Part shown: positions 1 to 6,704 of the stretch, piece after piece
Layout: every line of letters starts with the position of its first letter
Numbering within the stretch: position 1 is the stretch's first letter
Assembly (NCBI GenBank): GCA_937893415.1
Contig: CALBWZ010000352.1
Location: 1 to 11,974 of the forward strand
DNA from: an uncultured Comamonadaceae bacterium
Lineage (GTDB): Bacteria; Pseudomonadota; Gammaproteobacteria; Burkholderiales; Burkholderiaceae_C
Direction: 5' to 3'
Length of the DNA stretch: 11,974 bases
The notes under the pieces: generated by a model
Databases searched by the model: none
The model's input: only the letters and a program-made list of their open reading frames with translations
Told to the model about the DNA's origin: nothing
Program-made: the position numbers and the translations under genes

Positions 1-96
1 GGCAAACACTTCCCGGCCATGACCATGGTTGTCGTCGCTGGCTTGGTGGAGGACCGGGCTTTACTGGAGATTGAAGCAACCGCTGTCAAGCGCTAA
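1..96 (+). CDS. RidA-family protein, C-terminal fragment
   Basis: Frame 1 is open from the window edge and ends at TAA (94-96), giving the last 31 residues of a protein whose start lies outside the window. The visible part reads FPAMTMVVVAGLVED and ends with LLEIEATAVKR. This resembles the final strand-helix-strand of YjgF/YER057c/RidA proteins, which typically end in an EIEATAV-like strand after a segment resembling PAxTxVxVxxL. RidA proteins deaminate reactive enamine/imine intermediates in the cytosol, but several subfamilies lack that activity and the fragment cannot tell which this is. It converges on topB, with 47 bases between the two stop codons. The family assignment rests on a short match and is moderate. 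Confidence 0.6.
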   Translation, partial: GKHFPAMTMVVVAGLVEDRALLEIEATAVKR

Positions 97-120
97 AGCG
101 CGCTGGGTGCCAGCCCGCTT
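96..120. terminator. Hairpin between convergent stop codons
   Basis: AAGCG (96-100) pairs with CGCTT (116-120), and GCTGG (102-106) pairs with CCAGC (110-114). One C-C mismatch separates the two arms, and the loop is GTG. It lies directly after the RidA-like stop and 24 bases beyond the topB stop, where a shared terminator would be expected. There is no long T-run on either side, so it is a weak intrinsic terminator at best. Confidence 0.4.
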
Positions 121-143
121 CACGCCACGACCTCACAGCGCTG

Positions 144-2891
144 TTACCCAGCTGCTTTTTTAGCGGCTGTTTTTTTGGCTGCAGCACTTTTCACAGTGGC
201 TTTTTTAGCAGGTGCTTTTTTAGCTGCCGCCTTTTTTGCCGGTGGCTTTTTGGCTGCTGCCACTGTCTTTGCTGCGGCCGTTGTCTTGGCTGCCGCCTTT
301 TTAGCCGGTGCACCAGAAGCTGTTTTGCGAGGCGGGAATTTGGATACGCGCGGCTCAAACTCAAACGCCACCTTGCCTTCTTCAGCGTTCCAAGCCAGGA
401 AGGCTTTGAAAGCACGGCGTGTGCGCATAGAAACAAACTTATCCAGCAAATCGGTTTTACCAGTGGCCAACAGCTTTTGCATTTGCTCAGCGTCAACAGG
501 CTGCTGCAGAATTATTTTGCCACTTTTGAACTTGCACGTTGGCGTGGGTTGCTCGGAGGTCGGCACAGCCTTGTTACAGGCGTACACGCTGACGTGGTCA
601 AATACACCGCCGCCGCAGCTTGGGCATTGTCCCAACGCCGTTTGAGCTGAAAAGTCCACTATCTCGCCGCTGTCGTCGTCACCCTTGTTGCCAAAGTCAA
701 ACTCCAACTTCCAGTTGTTGTCTTCTTCACTGAAGTTCAATGCCAACTCTGCCGTAAAGGGCCAGCCGGCTTTGGAGCGAAAGCCTTCCAAGGGACCGAT
801 GCGTTTGTCGCGCACGAACTGCTCCACCTCGGCCACCTCAAAGGTACGACCAGCTGGCAGCTTGGTCATAGAGAAGCCACAACCGTCACCACCTGATGCG
901 CCCACGCAGGTGTAGCGGCGGTAGTTTTCTTTCACCACGCCTGCGCAGTTCGGACATGGCGTAACCAACGTGGCGTAGTCGCCAGGAATAGTGTCCTTGT
1001 CGTACTCTTTGGCTTTTTTAACCATGCGCTCAGTCATGGCTGCGATCTCAGCCATAAAGGTTTCGCGCTTCAGCAGGCCTTGCTCCATCTGCGACAGCTT
1101 GTACTCCCAGTCACCAGTCAGCTGCGCTTTAGACAGCTCGTCGACACCCAAGCCGCGCAACAGCGTCATGAGCTGGAAGGATTTGGCCGTGGGTATCAAC
1201 TCGCGGCCTTCGCGCAGCATGTATTTCTCGCGTATGAGACCCTCAATGATGCTGGAGCGTGTGGCGGGTGTGCCCAAGCCTTTTTCACGCATGGCTTCAC
1301 GCAGCTCTTCATCCTCAATGGCCTTACCGGCACCTTCCATAGCGGACAGCAATGTGGCCTCAGAGTAGCGCGCAGGCGGTCGGGTTTTCAGCGCTTTGGG
1401 GTTCACCTCTATGGTGCGGATCTGCTCACCCTGGACCACGGCGACCAAGCTAGGCCCCTCTTTGTCATCGTCGTCTTGCGCTTCTTTGCCGTATATGGCT
1501 TGCCAACCTGCGCTCACCAAGACCTTGCCTTCGGTCTTGAACTGCTGGTTGGCTGCGGTGGTAATGCGTGTGGTGACTAAAAATTCAGCTGGCGGGAAAA
1601 ACACCGCCATGAAGCGTCTAACCACCAAATCGTAAATTTTTTGCTCGGCTTCAGACAAACCGCTGGGCGCTTGCAGTGTTGGAATAATGGCGAAGTGGTC
1701 ACTCACTTTTTTGTTGTCAAAAACGCGCGGTAACTTTTTTACGTAATCTTTGGCCATTGCAACTCTGGCGTGTGGTGCCAAGTGCGTCATGCCGCTGTCG
1801 GCCAGCATGGCGAACGTCTCTTTGACCGTGGGCACGTAGTCTTCAGGCAGGTAGCGTGAATCGGTACGTGGATAGGTCAAGGCCTTGTGGCGCTCGTACA
1901 GGCTCTGGGCAATTTGCAAGGTGGTTTTGGCAGAGTAGCCAAACTTACCATTGGCTTCCCGCTGCAACGTGGTCAAGTCAAACAGACCAGGACTTGATTT
2001 CTTAGACGGTGCCGATGTTTCTGACACGCTGGCAGGTTGGCCGCGCACGGCGTTGGCAATGCTTGTCGCTCTGGCTTCATCCCAAACACGGTCGGCTTTT
2101 TGCTCCCCATCTTTGGCCTCGCCATCAATGGTCGCGGGCTTTTTCCAATTCGGATCAAACCACTTGCCGGCGTATTCACCAGCCTGCGCGCCAAAGTTGG
2201 CGTGTATTTCCCAGTACGGGCGGCTGACAAACTTTCGAATGTGCTCTTCACGCTCCACCACCACTGACAGCGTAGGGGTTTGCACGCGCCCAACGGTGGT
2301 TAAGAAGAAGCCACCGTCACGTGAATTGAATGCAGTCATGGCGCGTGTGCCATTGATGCCCACCAACCAGTCGGCCTCGGACCGGCAACGCGCGGCATCT
2401 GCCAAGGGCAGCATTTGTTCGTTGGTGCGCAAATGCTCAAAGCCGTCGCGTATGGCTTGCGGCGTCATAGATTGCAGCCATAAGCGGCGCACGCCTTTGG
2501 CCAGCGGTTTTTTCTCACTTGCATATTGTTCGATTAATCGAAAAATCAACTCGCCCTCTCGGCCTGCATCGCAGGCGTTGATGAGGTCACCCACATCCTT
2601 GCGCTTGGCCAACTTCACCACCGCATTCAAACGCGACTTGGTTTTATCAATCGGCTTTAAATCGAAATGCGGCGGCAGCACAGGCAGGTTGGCAAAGCTC
2701 CACTTGCCGCGCTTGACCTCGTAAGCCTCTGGTGCGGCAATTTCAACCAAATGGCCTACAGCAGAGGTGATGATGTACTGCTCGTTCTCAAACGAGTCAT
2801 CCAGTTTCTCGAATTTACCCGCGCTAGACGTGAGTGCGGCAGCGATGTCGCGGGCAACTGAAGGCTTCTCGGCAATGACCAATGTTTTCAT
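144..2891 (-). CDS. topB: DNA topoisomerase III (type IA) with lysine-rich C-terminal tail
   Basis: A type IA topoisomerase of 915 residues, which relaxes negative supercoils and decatenates DNA by passing a strand through a transient single-strand break. Visible parts in order: an N-terminal TOPRIM domain starting MKTLVIAEKPSVARD with Glu8; the acidic motif DAGREGE (Asp108, Glu112); TTVGRVQTPTL near 198-208; and the active-site segment LTYPRTDSRYL with the catalytic tyrosine at about 340. Two four-cysteine zinc-finger-like modules follow (CPNC...CVGASGGDGC and CPSCG...C...C), and the last ~63 residues are an Ala/Lys-rich tail. I start at 2891 because MKTLVIAEKPS is the usual family start. 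The frame stays open to a GTG at 2954, adding 21 residues that look unlike the family. No clear Shine-Dalgarno precedes either start. Tails of this kind are known in some betaproteobacterial topoisomerases and probably add non-specific DNA binding. Confidence 0.93.
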   Translation of the reverse strand: MKTLVIAEKPSVARDIAAALTSSAGKFEKLDDSFENEQYIITSAVGHLVEIAAPEAYEVKRGKWSFANLPVLPPHFDLKPIDKTKSRLNAVVKLAKRKDVGDLINACDAGREGELIFRLIEQYASEKKPLAKGVRRLWLQSMTPQAIRDGFEHLRTNEQMLPLADAARCRSEADWLVGINGTRAMTAFNSRDGGFFLTTVGRVQTPTLSVVVEREEHIRKFVSRPYWEIHANFGAQAGEYAGKWFDPNWKKPATIDGEAKDGEQKADRVWDEARATSIANAVRGQPASVSETSAPSKKSSPGLFDLTTLQREANGKFGYSAKTTLQIAQSLYERHKALTYPRTDSRYLPEDYVPTVKETFAMLADSGMTHLAPHARVAMAKDYVKKLPRVFDNKKVSDHFAIIPTLQAPSGLSEAEQKIYDLVVRRFMAVFFPPAEFLVTTRITTAANQQFKTEGKVLVSAGWQAIYGKEAQDDDDKEGPSLVAVVQGEQIRTIEVNPKALKTRPPARYSEATLLSAMEGAGKAIEDEELREAMREKGLGTPATRSSIIEGLIREKYMLREGRELIPTAKSFQLMTLLRGLGVDELSKAQLTGDWEYKLSQMEQGLLKRETFMAEIAAMTERMVKKAKEYDKDTIPGDYATLVTPCPNCAGVVKENYRRYTCVGASGGDGCGFSMTKLPAGRTFEVAEVEQFVRDKRIGPLEGFRSKAGWPFTAELALNFSEEDNNWKLEFDFGNKGDDDSGEIVDFSAQTALGQCPSCGGGVFDHVSVYACNKAVPTSEQPTPTCKFKSGKIILQQPVDAEQMQKLLATGKTDLLDKFVSMRTRRAFKAFLAWNAEEGKVAFEFEPRVSKFPPRKTASGAPAKKAAAKTTAAAKTVAAAKKPPAKKAAAKKAPAKKATVKSAAAKKTAAKKAAG

Positions 2892-2994
2892 CTGTCTACA
2901 ATCCAATGGGTGGCGTTTGAATACGCCCATGCGGCCATGCACATGCACAGCCACTTATTTAAACCTTACCAAAAATTTTTAGGCTACCTCAACT
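2892..2994. promoter_or_regulatory. Divergent spacer between topB and the SET operon
   Basis: This 103-base spacer must hold the topB leader and probably the promoters for both directions. Visible features are a perfect AAAAATTTTT palindrome (2971-2980), likely intrinsically bent; an AT-rich stretch TTATTTAAA (2955-2963); a tandem ATGCAC repeat near 2937-2947; and, read on the - strand, a GGCGT-ATTCAA-ACGCC stem-loop (around 2912-2928) just ahead of the topB start. I could not place convincing -35/-10 pairs. Confidence 0.4.
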
Positions 2995-3585
2995 GTGTCT
3001 ACAACAAAGCCTCGTGCACCTGCTGCAATGGTTAAAGCAGCCAAGCTATTTAAACAGCGTATTGAAGCACGCAATTCACCTGTTCATGGTAAAGGCGTGT
3101 TTGCATTGGTTGATTTAGCCGCAAAAGACACCTTGGTGGAGTATGTTGGCGAGATTATCGACTGGACAGAGGCTTTGGACAGGCACCCCCACGATCCTGA
3201 ACAGCCCAACCACACGTTTTACTTTCATATCGACGAGACACGTGTCATTGATGCCAACGTTGACGGCAACCGCTCACGCTGGATCAACCACAGTTGCGAC
3301 CCCAACTGCGAAGCCAATGAGCGTGCAGGGCGCGTGTTTATTAAAACTTTGCGTCCAATCGCCGCAGGCGACGAGCTGTTTTATGACTATGGTCTGGTCA
3401 TTGATGAGCCTTACACGCCTGCGTTAAAGGCCGACTACCCATGCTGGTGCGGCGCAGCGCAGTGCCGGGCCACGCTGCTGTCACCCAAAGAAGATGGCAG
3501 CAGCCACGACAACTTAGAAAAAACACCTGCTAAGAAAAAAATCAAAAATCCCACGCGGTCAACACGCCGTTCGGCCAGTCGGTAG
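2995..3585 (+). CDS. SET-domain protein-lysine N-methyltransferase
   Basis: A 196-residue protein that should transfer methyl groups from S-adenosylmethionine to protein lysines. It is a near-minimal SET domain: the opening strand RNSPVHGKGVFA (26-37), EYVGEII (49-55), the cofactor-binding knot motif RWINHSCDPNC (95-105) with Asn98-His99, and GDELFYDYG (125-133) with the catalytic-type Tyr132. A post-SET motif CWCGAAQC (150-157) follows, whose cysteines would bind one zinc ion together with a cysteine of the NHSCDPNC segment. The usual GT after the post-SET CR is AT here. The C-terminal ~28 residues are basic and probably disordered. The start is GTG at 2995, because an in-frame TAG lies at 2980 and the next ATG (3028) has no ribosome binding site. 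It is first in the operon, 2 bases before birA. The substrate is unknown. Confidence 0.88.
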   Translation: MSTTKPRAPAAMVKAAKLFKQRIEARNSPVHGKGVFALVDLAAKDTLVEYVGEIIDWTEALDRHPHDPEQPNHTFYFHIDETRVIDANVDGNRSRWINHSCDPNCEANERAGRVFIKTLRPIAAGDELFYDYGLVIDEPYTPALKADYPCWCGAAQCRATLLSPKEDGSSHDNLEKTPAKKKIKNPTRSTRRSASR

Positions 3586-3587
3586 TC

Positions 3588-4430
3588 ATGGGAAACCCGC
3601 CTGTTGACGCCATGATGCGCGCACTGAACCAAGGCGCAGAGGACATCTGGCTGCGCACTCACCAACAATGGCCGGACATCAACATTGACGTCGTGGCGCA
3701 CATTGGCTCAACGAATACAGCCCTGATGGACGTTGCACGCGCAGGCCAACTCACGCACATACGCGTCATGCTTGCGGCCGAGCAAACCCAAGGTAGGGGG
3801 CGTTTGGGCAAGCCGTGGATCACACGGGTTGGCGATGCGCTGACTTTTTCAATCGCGCTGCCGTGGCCCGCATCGCTGCCACTGGCAGGCATGTCACTGG
3901 CCACAGGTGTGGCCATTACGCGCGCCCTTGAGGCTACGCCACACACCGACACGGCCCGATTTATTCCTCGCATCAAATGGCCTAACGACATTTGGGTCAA
4001 CGACCAAAAGCTTGCTGGTATTTTGGTGGAGGTTTGCGGTCAAGCGCGACAACGCTGCGTGGTGATTGGCGTCGGCGTCAATCTATACCCGCCCGCTGGT
4101 GTGCTCAGTCACAGCGGCGTAGCACCTACGGGATTGGCCAATTACATGGGCGACGGTGTGGCGCCAGATGCCAGCGCCGTGGTGAGCAACTGCGTGGTGC
4201 AACTGCTCAACATGCTGCGTCAATTTAAAGGCAATGGGTTTGAGACATTTGCCGCTGCATTTGATGCGCTGGATGCGTTGAAAGGGCGGGCGCTGCACTT
4301 GTCAGATGGCAGCCAAGGCACCGCACTTGGTGTGGACTCCGAAGGGGGCTTGCGCTTACAAAGCGCGTCGGGTGCGGTACAAACAATCATCAGTCAGGAA
4401 GTGAGTGTGCGGCCATGCGTGTCACCGTAA
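3588..4430 (+). CDS. birA: Biotin-[acetyl-CoA carboxylase] ligase, without DNA-binding domain
   Basis: A cytosolic enzyme of 280 residues that activates biotin with ATP and attaches it to the carboxyl-carrier subunit of acetyl-CoA carboxylase. Motifs: GSTNT (40-44), the biotin/AMP loop AEQTQGRGRLGKPW (64-77), KWPNDIWV (130-137), KLAGILVE (141-148) with the lysine expected to contact biotin, and GVGVNL (161-166). A C-terminal SH3-like domain follows at about 229-276. Only ~39 residues precede STNT, too short for the winged helix-turn-helix of E. coli BirA (321 residues), so this is a ligase that should not repress the biotin operon itself. The start at 3588 lies 2 bases after the SET stop; Met9 or Met10 are possible alternatives. 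The 3' end overlaps the next gene by 16 bases. Confidence 0.93.
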   Translation: MGNPPVDAMMRALNQGAEDIWLRTHQQWPDINIDVVAHIGSTNTALMDVARAGQLTHIRVMLAAEQTQGRGRLGKPWITRVGDALTFSIALPWPASLPLAGMSLATGVAITRALEATPHTDTARFIPRIKWPNDIWVNDQKLAGILVEVCGQARQRCVVIGVGVNLYPPAGVLSHSGVAPTGLANYMGDGVAPDASAVVSNCVVQLLNMLRQFKGNGFETFAAAFDALDALKGRALHLSDGSQGTALGVDSEGGLRLQSASGAVQTIISQEVSVRPCVSP

Positions 4431-5428
4431 TTGCCTTGTTGCTAGCGGCCAATGCGCTGCTATGGTCTTGGGGGCAGGACCACTTTGCCACGCTTGGTTG
4501 GCCTTCGCCCAACGACAACAACCCAGCAGCTGATGCAGACCTTAACGAGGTCTTTGCCGACGTTGCATCTTCAGACAGATTGTCAGAGACCACTTTAAAT
4601 CCAACGCCAGAGATGCCCACAAGATTGAATGATGGTCTACGCCACGGTGTGCAACAGGGCAACTTTGTCCCATTGCCCCATGCTGACACACCGGCAAGCC
4701 CTGAATCAACAACGATTGAGACCACCATATCGACCAGCATTACTGAGCAGAACAGCGCCAAGCGCACGCCACATGTCACGGGCCAAGTGGCCGCTAAGGA
4801 CGCAGAAACCGCCGCGACACCCGTTGACACGCAACCGGCCCCTTCTGCAACTGACACAGCTGCACGTTCTGAGGTCATTGCCTCCGCCATCACAGCAGCC
4901 AAGTCTGACCAGACTTTGATTGGCAACAACACGTCCATGGGCAACGGGGCCGCTTTCAAGGGCCAAACCAGCGTTGTTTGCTGGCGAGTTCGCACCTGGC
5001 CGTTAGAGAGGCAAGAGCAATTGCAACGCGCCCTGCTTGCCAAGCCCACCGACGTGGTTTGGCGCATTGTCCCCCACGAACTGCCTGAGCGTTGGTTGGC
5101 CATGATGCCTGCTGGCAATACCAACCTGGCGCAACGCATTGCATTGCTTACTAACAATTCAATAGATTTCCGCATCAGCAAGCAACCTTTACCCCCAGGC
5201 TTGATCGTTGGTACTTTTAAGTTTCGCGAAGGCGCCGCTGACATTGTGGCAAAGCTCAAAGGACTCGGCATTCCGGTTGAAGTGGTGCAAGAACGCCCCG
5301 CCACGCCCGTGTGGGAACTCCGCATATTTGCCGACCAACGCGCGACAGTCGATGCGCTGCTAGAGCGCGTTAAAGACCTGCCTCGGTACGCGGATTCACC
5401 GCTGCGGGTCAGCACATGCGCCAACTGA
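4415..5428 (+). CDS. SPOR-domain-like membrane-anchored protein
   Basis: A 337-residue protein with one hydrophobic N-terminal segment (about residues 3-19), probably an uncleaved signal anchor. A long Thr/Ala/Pro/Ser-rich linker (about 30-180) is likely extended in the periplasm, and a folded C-terminal region follows (about 185-337). That region contains RISKQPLPPGLIVGTFKFREGA and later LKGLGIPVEVVQER, the pattern of SPOR-type proteins (a PGL-x-x-G-x-F segment, a helix, then a G-x-P/R-V strand), which bind denuded peptidoglycan glycan strands at division sites. A protein of this plan commonly sits near birA in Burkholderiales. Its start lies inside the birA 3' end, so translation is probably coupled; AGGAAGTGAG (4396-4405) is a weak, distant ribosome site. 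The sequence match is loose, so the domain name is tentative. Confidence 0.68.
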   Translation: MRVTVIALLLAANALLWSWGQDHFATLGWPSPNDNNPAADADLNEVFADVASSDRLSETTLNPTPEMPTRLNDGLRHGVQQGNFVPLPHADTPASPESTTIETTISTSITEQNSAKRTPHVTGQVAAKDAETAATPVDTQPAPSATDTAARSEVIASAITAAKSDQTLIGNNTSMGNGAAFKGQTSVVCWRVRTWPLERQEQLQRALLAKPTDVVWRIVPHELPERWLAMMPAGNTNLAQRIALLTNNSIDFRISKQPLPPGLIVGTFKFREGAADIVAKLKGLGIPVEVVQERPATPVWELRIFADQRATVDALLERVKDLPRYADSPLRVSTCAN

Positions 5429-5441
5429 ACGCACTGACCAT

Positions 5442-6230
5442 ATGCACATCCCAAGCTTTCTTGAGTCCCTTAAACCACTGGTGCGCGAGGCCGGCAACCG
5501 CATCATGGCGGTATACGCCATGGACTTGCAAGGCAACTCAAAAGCCGACGGTAGCCCTGTCACGCTGGCCGACCAAGCCGCAGAGTCGGTGATTTTGGAG
5601 GGCCTGCAACACCTTGCACCCACCATCGCTGTGGTTTCAGAAGAGAACGCCGCCAGTCATTGCTTAGCGGCTTCCAGCCAGTTCATCTTGGTAGATCCAC
5701 TGGATGGCACCAAAGAGTTTTTAAAACGCGACGGCAAAGGCGCATTTACCGTCAATATCGCACTCATCCGTGACGCCGTACCCATTGCGGGCATTGTCTA
5801 TGCCCCGGCACTGGACAGACTGTTTACTGGCGCCTTGGGTTATGGCGCGCATGAAGAATGCGCTGGTGTCAAACTGGCCATTCAAGCCAGAGCGCCCACC
5901 CTAGGCCGTGTGCTGGCTGTGGCCAGCGAGTCTCATCGCGATGCGCAAACCAACGCTTGGTTGGCTCAACACAACATTGCACACATCACGTCTATTGGCT
6001 CGTCACTGAAGTTTTGTTTGCTGGCTGCTGGCGAGGCCGATGTTTATCCGCGTTTTAGCCCCACTATGGAATGGGACACCGCAGCAGGTGACGCTGTGTT
6101 GCGGGGCGCTGGTGGGCTTGTGACCTTCACGACTGGCGAGGCCTACACCTACGGCAAAGCCAATTACAAGAACGTCCCATTTGTGGCCTACGGTATGCCT
6201 GCCAACCCCGTCATGGCTGCGCCACAGTAG
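5442..6230 (+). CDS. cysQ: 3'(2'),5'-bisphosphate nucleotidase
   Basis: A 262-residue member of the inositol monophosphatase superfamily. CysQ removes the 3'-phosphate from PAP (and PAPS), clearing the by-product of sulfate assimilation and sulfotransfer. Metal-binding motifs are complete: SEEN (66-69), DPLDGTKEF (85-93), the CysQ-type variant of the family's DPxDGT signature, and WDTAAGD (211-217). TLADQAAE (41-48) matches the usual substrate-side segment. Length fits CysQ (about 246-270). The start is ATG at 5442, 13 bases after the SPOR-like stop, without a clear Shine-Dalgarno, so translational coupling is likely. The C-terminus ends NPVMAAPQ, and the same 13 bases recur in frame just after the stop. 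Another member of the superfamily is possible, but DPLDGTKEF favours CysQ. Confidence 0.9.
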   Translation: MHIPSFLESLKPLVREAGNRIMAVYAMDLQGNSKADGSPVTLADQAAESVILEGLQHLAPTIAVVSEENAASHCLAASSQFILVDPLDGTKEFLKRDGKGAFTVNIALIRDAVPIAGIVYAPALDRLFTGALGYGAHEECAGVKLAIQARAPTLGRVLAVASESHRDAQTNAWLAQHNIAHITSIGSSLKFCLLAAGEADVYPRFSPTMEWDTAAGDAVLRGAGGLVTFTTGEAYTYGKANYKNVPFVAYGMPANPVMAAPQ

Positions 6231-6244
6231 ACCGTCATGGCTGC
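6208..6244 (+). repeat. 13-base direct repeat across the cysQ stop
   Basis: CCGTCATGGCTGC occurs at 6208-6220 and again at 6232-6244. The offset is 24 bases, so both copies are in the cysQ frame: PVMAAPQ, then stop, then TVMAAKPARKHLFLAA, then stop at 6279-6281. This suggests a small local duplication at the cysQ 3' end, but chance is possible. Confidence 0.6.
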
Positions 6245-6256
6245 AAAACCCGCCAG

Positions 6257-6317
6257 AAAGCACCTGTTTTTGGCTGCATAGGACTTGTCATAAACCTTAC
6301 TTTTTATGTGCTTTTTT
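6257..6317 (+). other. Possible weak stem-loop with T-run after cysQ
   Basis: AAAGCAC (6257-6263) is complementary to GTGCTTT (6308-6314), which runs into TTTTTT (6312-6317). Inside it CATAAA (6289-6294) pairs with TTTATG (6303-6308). It could be a weak terminator for the cysQ operon, but the outer loop is long and the inner stem is AT-rich. The rest of the 6231-6355 gap shows no convincing gene. Confidence 0.25.
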
Positions 6318-6355
6318 GAATCAAGTGGTGCGCAAAACCATAGCCAGAGCGGCTG

Positions 6356-6604
6356 ATGGACGGCACCACAGCCGAGGTCATTCGCGCTGTTACAACTGCA
6401 TTGGTTGGTGTGTACCTGCTGTCTGGCTGCGTCATAGGGTGGTTTCTCAAGGCCACTGTTGGGCCGCTTTTACGCGTCGTGCTGCTGTTTGCGGCTCTGT
6501 CCATGATTGAAGGTGGACTGGTCAGCGACGTGGCGGGGATCAGCTTGGTGCTACTGGTTCTCTGTGGTCAAAAAATAGAACAAAAGAAGCTAACCGCAAC
6601 TTAA
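6356..6604 (+). pseudogene. C-terminal remnant of a TRAP transporter fused permease
   Basis: An 82-residue open frame with two hydrophobic segments, TTALVGVYLLSGCVIGWFL (about 13-31) and LLRVVLLFAALSMIEGGLVSD (about 38-58) plus VAGISLVLLVL. The pattern DG...TALVGVYLL...GWF...RVVLF.AAL.MIEGGL.SD..G resembles the last ~80 residues of fused small/large-subunit TRAP (DctQM-type) permeases, proteins of roughly 650-870 residues that import organic acids with a periplasmic binding protein. Everything upstream of that end is missing. The same frame has TGA at 6317 and TAG at 6341 and reads into unrelated sequence. No binding-protein gene and no good ribosome site are nearby. I therefore read it as a truncated relic; a small free-standing two-helix membrane protein is the alternative. 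The homology is from memory of the family. Confidence 0.55.
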
Positions 6605-6635
6605 AGCCCGCTGCGCAGCAGCAGGCCACCCACTC

Positions 6636-6663
6636 AACCCGCCGTGTACACGGCGGGTTTTTT
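6636..6663 (+). terminator. Strong intrinsic terminator
   Basis: A perfect 24-base palindrome (6636-6659) with GC-rich arms (CCCGCCGTGT / ACACGGCGGG) runs directly into a T-tract ending at 6663. This is a textbook rho-independent terminator for transcription coming from the cysQ operon and the TRAP remnant. It insulates katG from read-through. Confidence 0.92.
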
Positions 6664-6704
6664 CTAGCAGACGTTGAAGACCAGCACCTCGTTGCATGAG
6701 AGAT

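Noticed and set aside
147..305. Repeated TTTTT and GGCTGC units that look like a DNA repeat array
   Set aside because: They are explained by lysine (AAA) and alanine (GCN) codons of the topB tail on the - strand. Spacing and unit length are irregular, so this is neither CRISPR nor a satellite.
2535..2580. Altered TOPRIM motif in TopB (DAGREGE instead of DxDxE)
   Set aside because: From memory, DAGREGE occurs widely in one branch of TopB proteins, and all other catalytic motifs are intact. It is not a damaged active site.
1951..2724. A 257-codon open frame on the + strand inside topB
   Set aside because: It lies wholly opposite conserved TOPRIM and catalytic parts of topB, and its product has no recognisable pattern.
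2892..2954. Longer topB start at the GTG at 2954
   Set aside because: The extra 21 residues do not resemble the family, and MKTLVIAEKPS is the standard beginning. No ribosome site supports the longer form.
3588..4430. BirA as a repressor of biotin genes
   Set aside because: The N-terminal segment before STNT is too short for a helix-turn-helix domain. Monofunctional ligases are common in Burkholderiales, so this is not an anomaly.
4390..5454. A 354-codon open frame on the - strand, longer than the + strand gene it opposes
   Set aside because: The + strand frame has an N-terminal membrane segment, SPOR-like C-terminal motifs and an operon position between birA and cysQ. The - strand product is a Ser/Ala/Val-rich mixture with no recognisable motif, so it is an antisense shadow.
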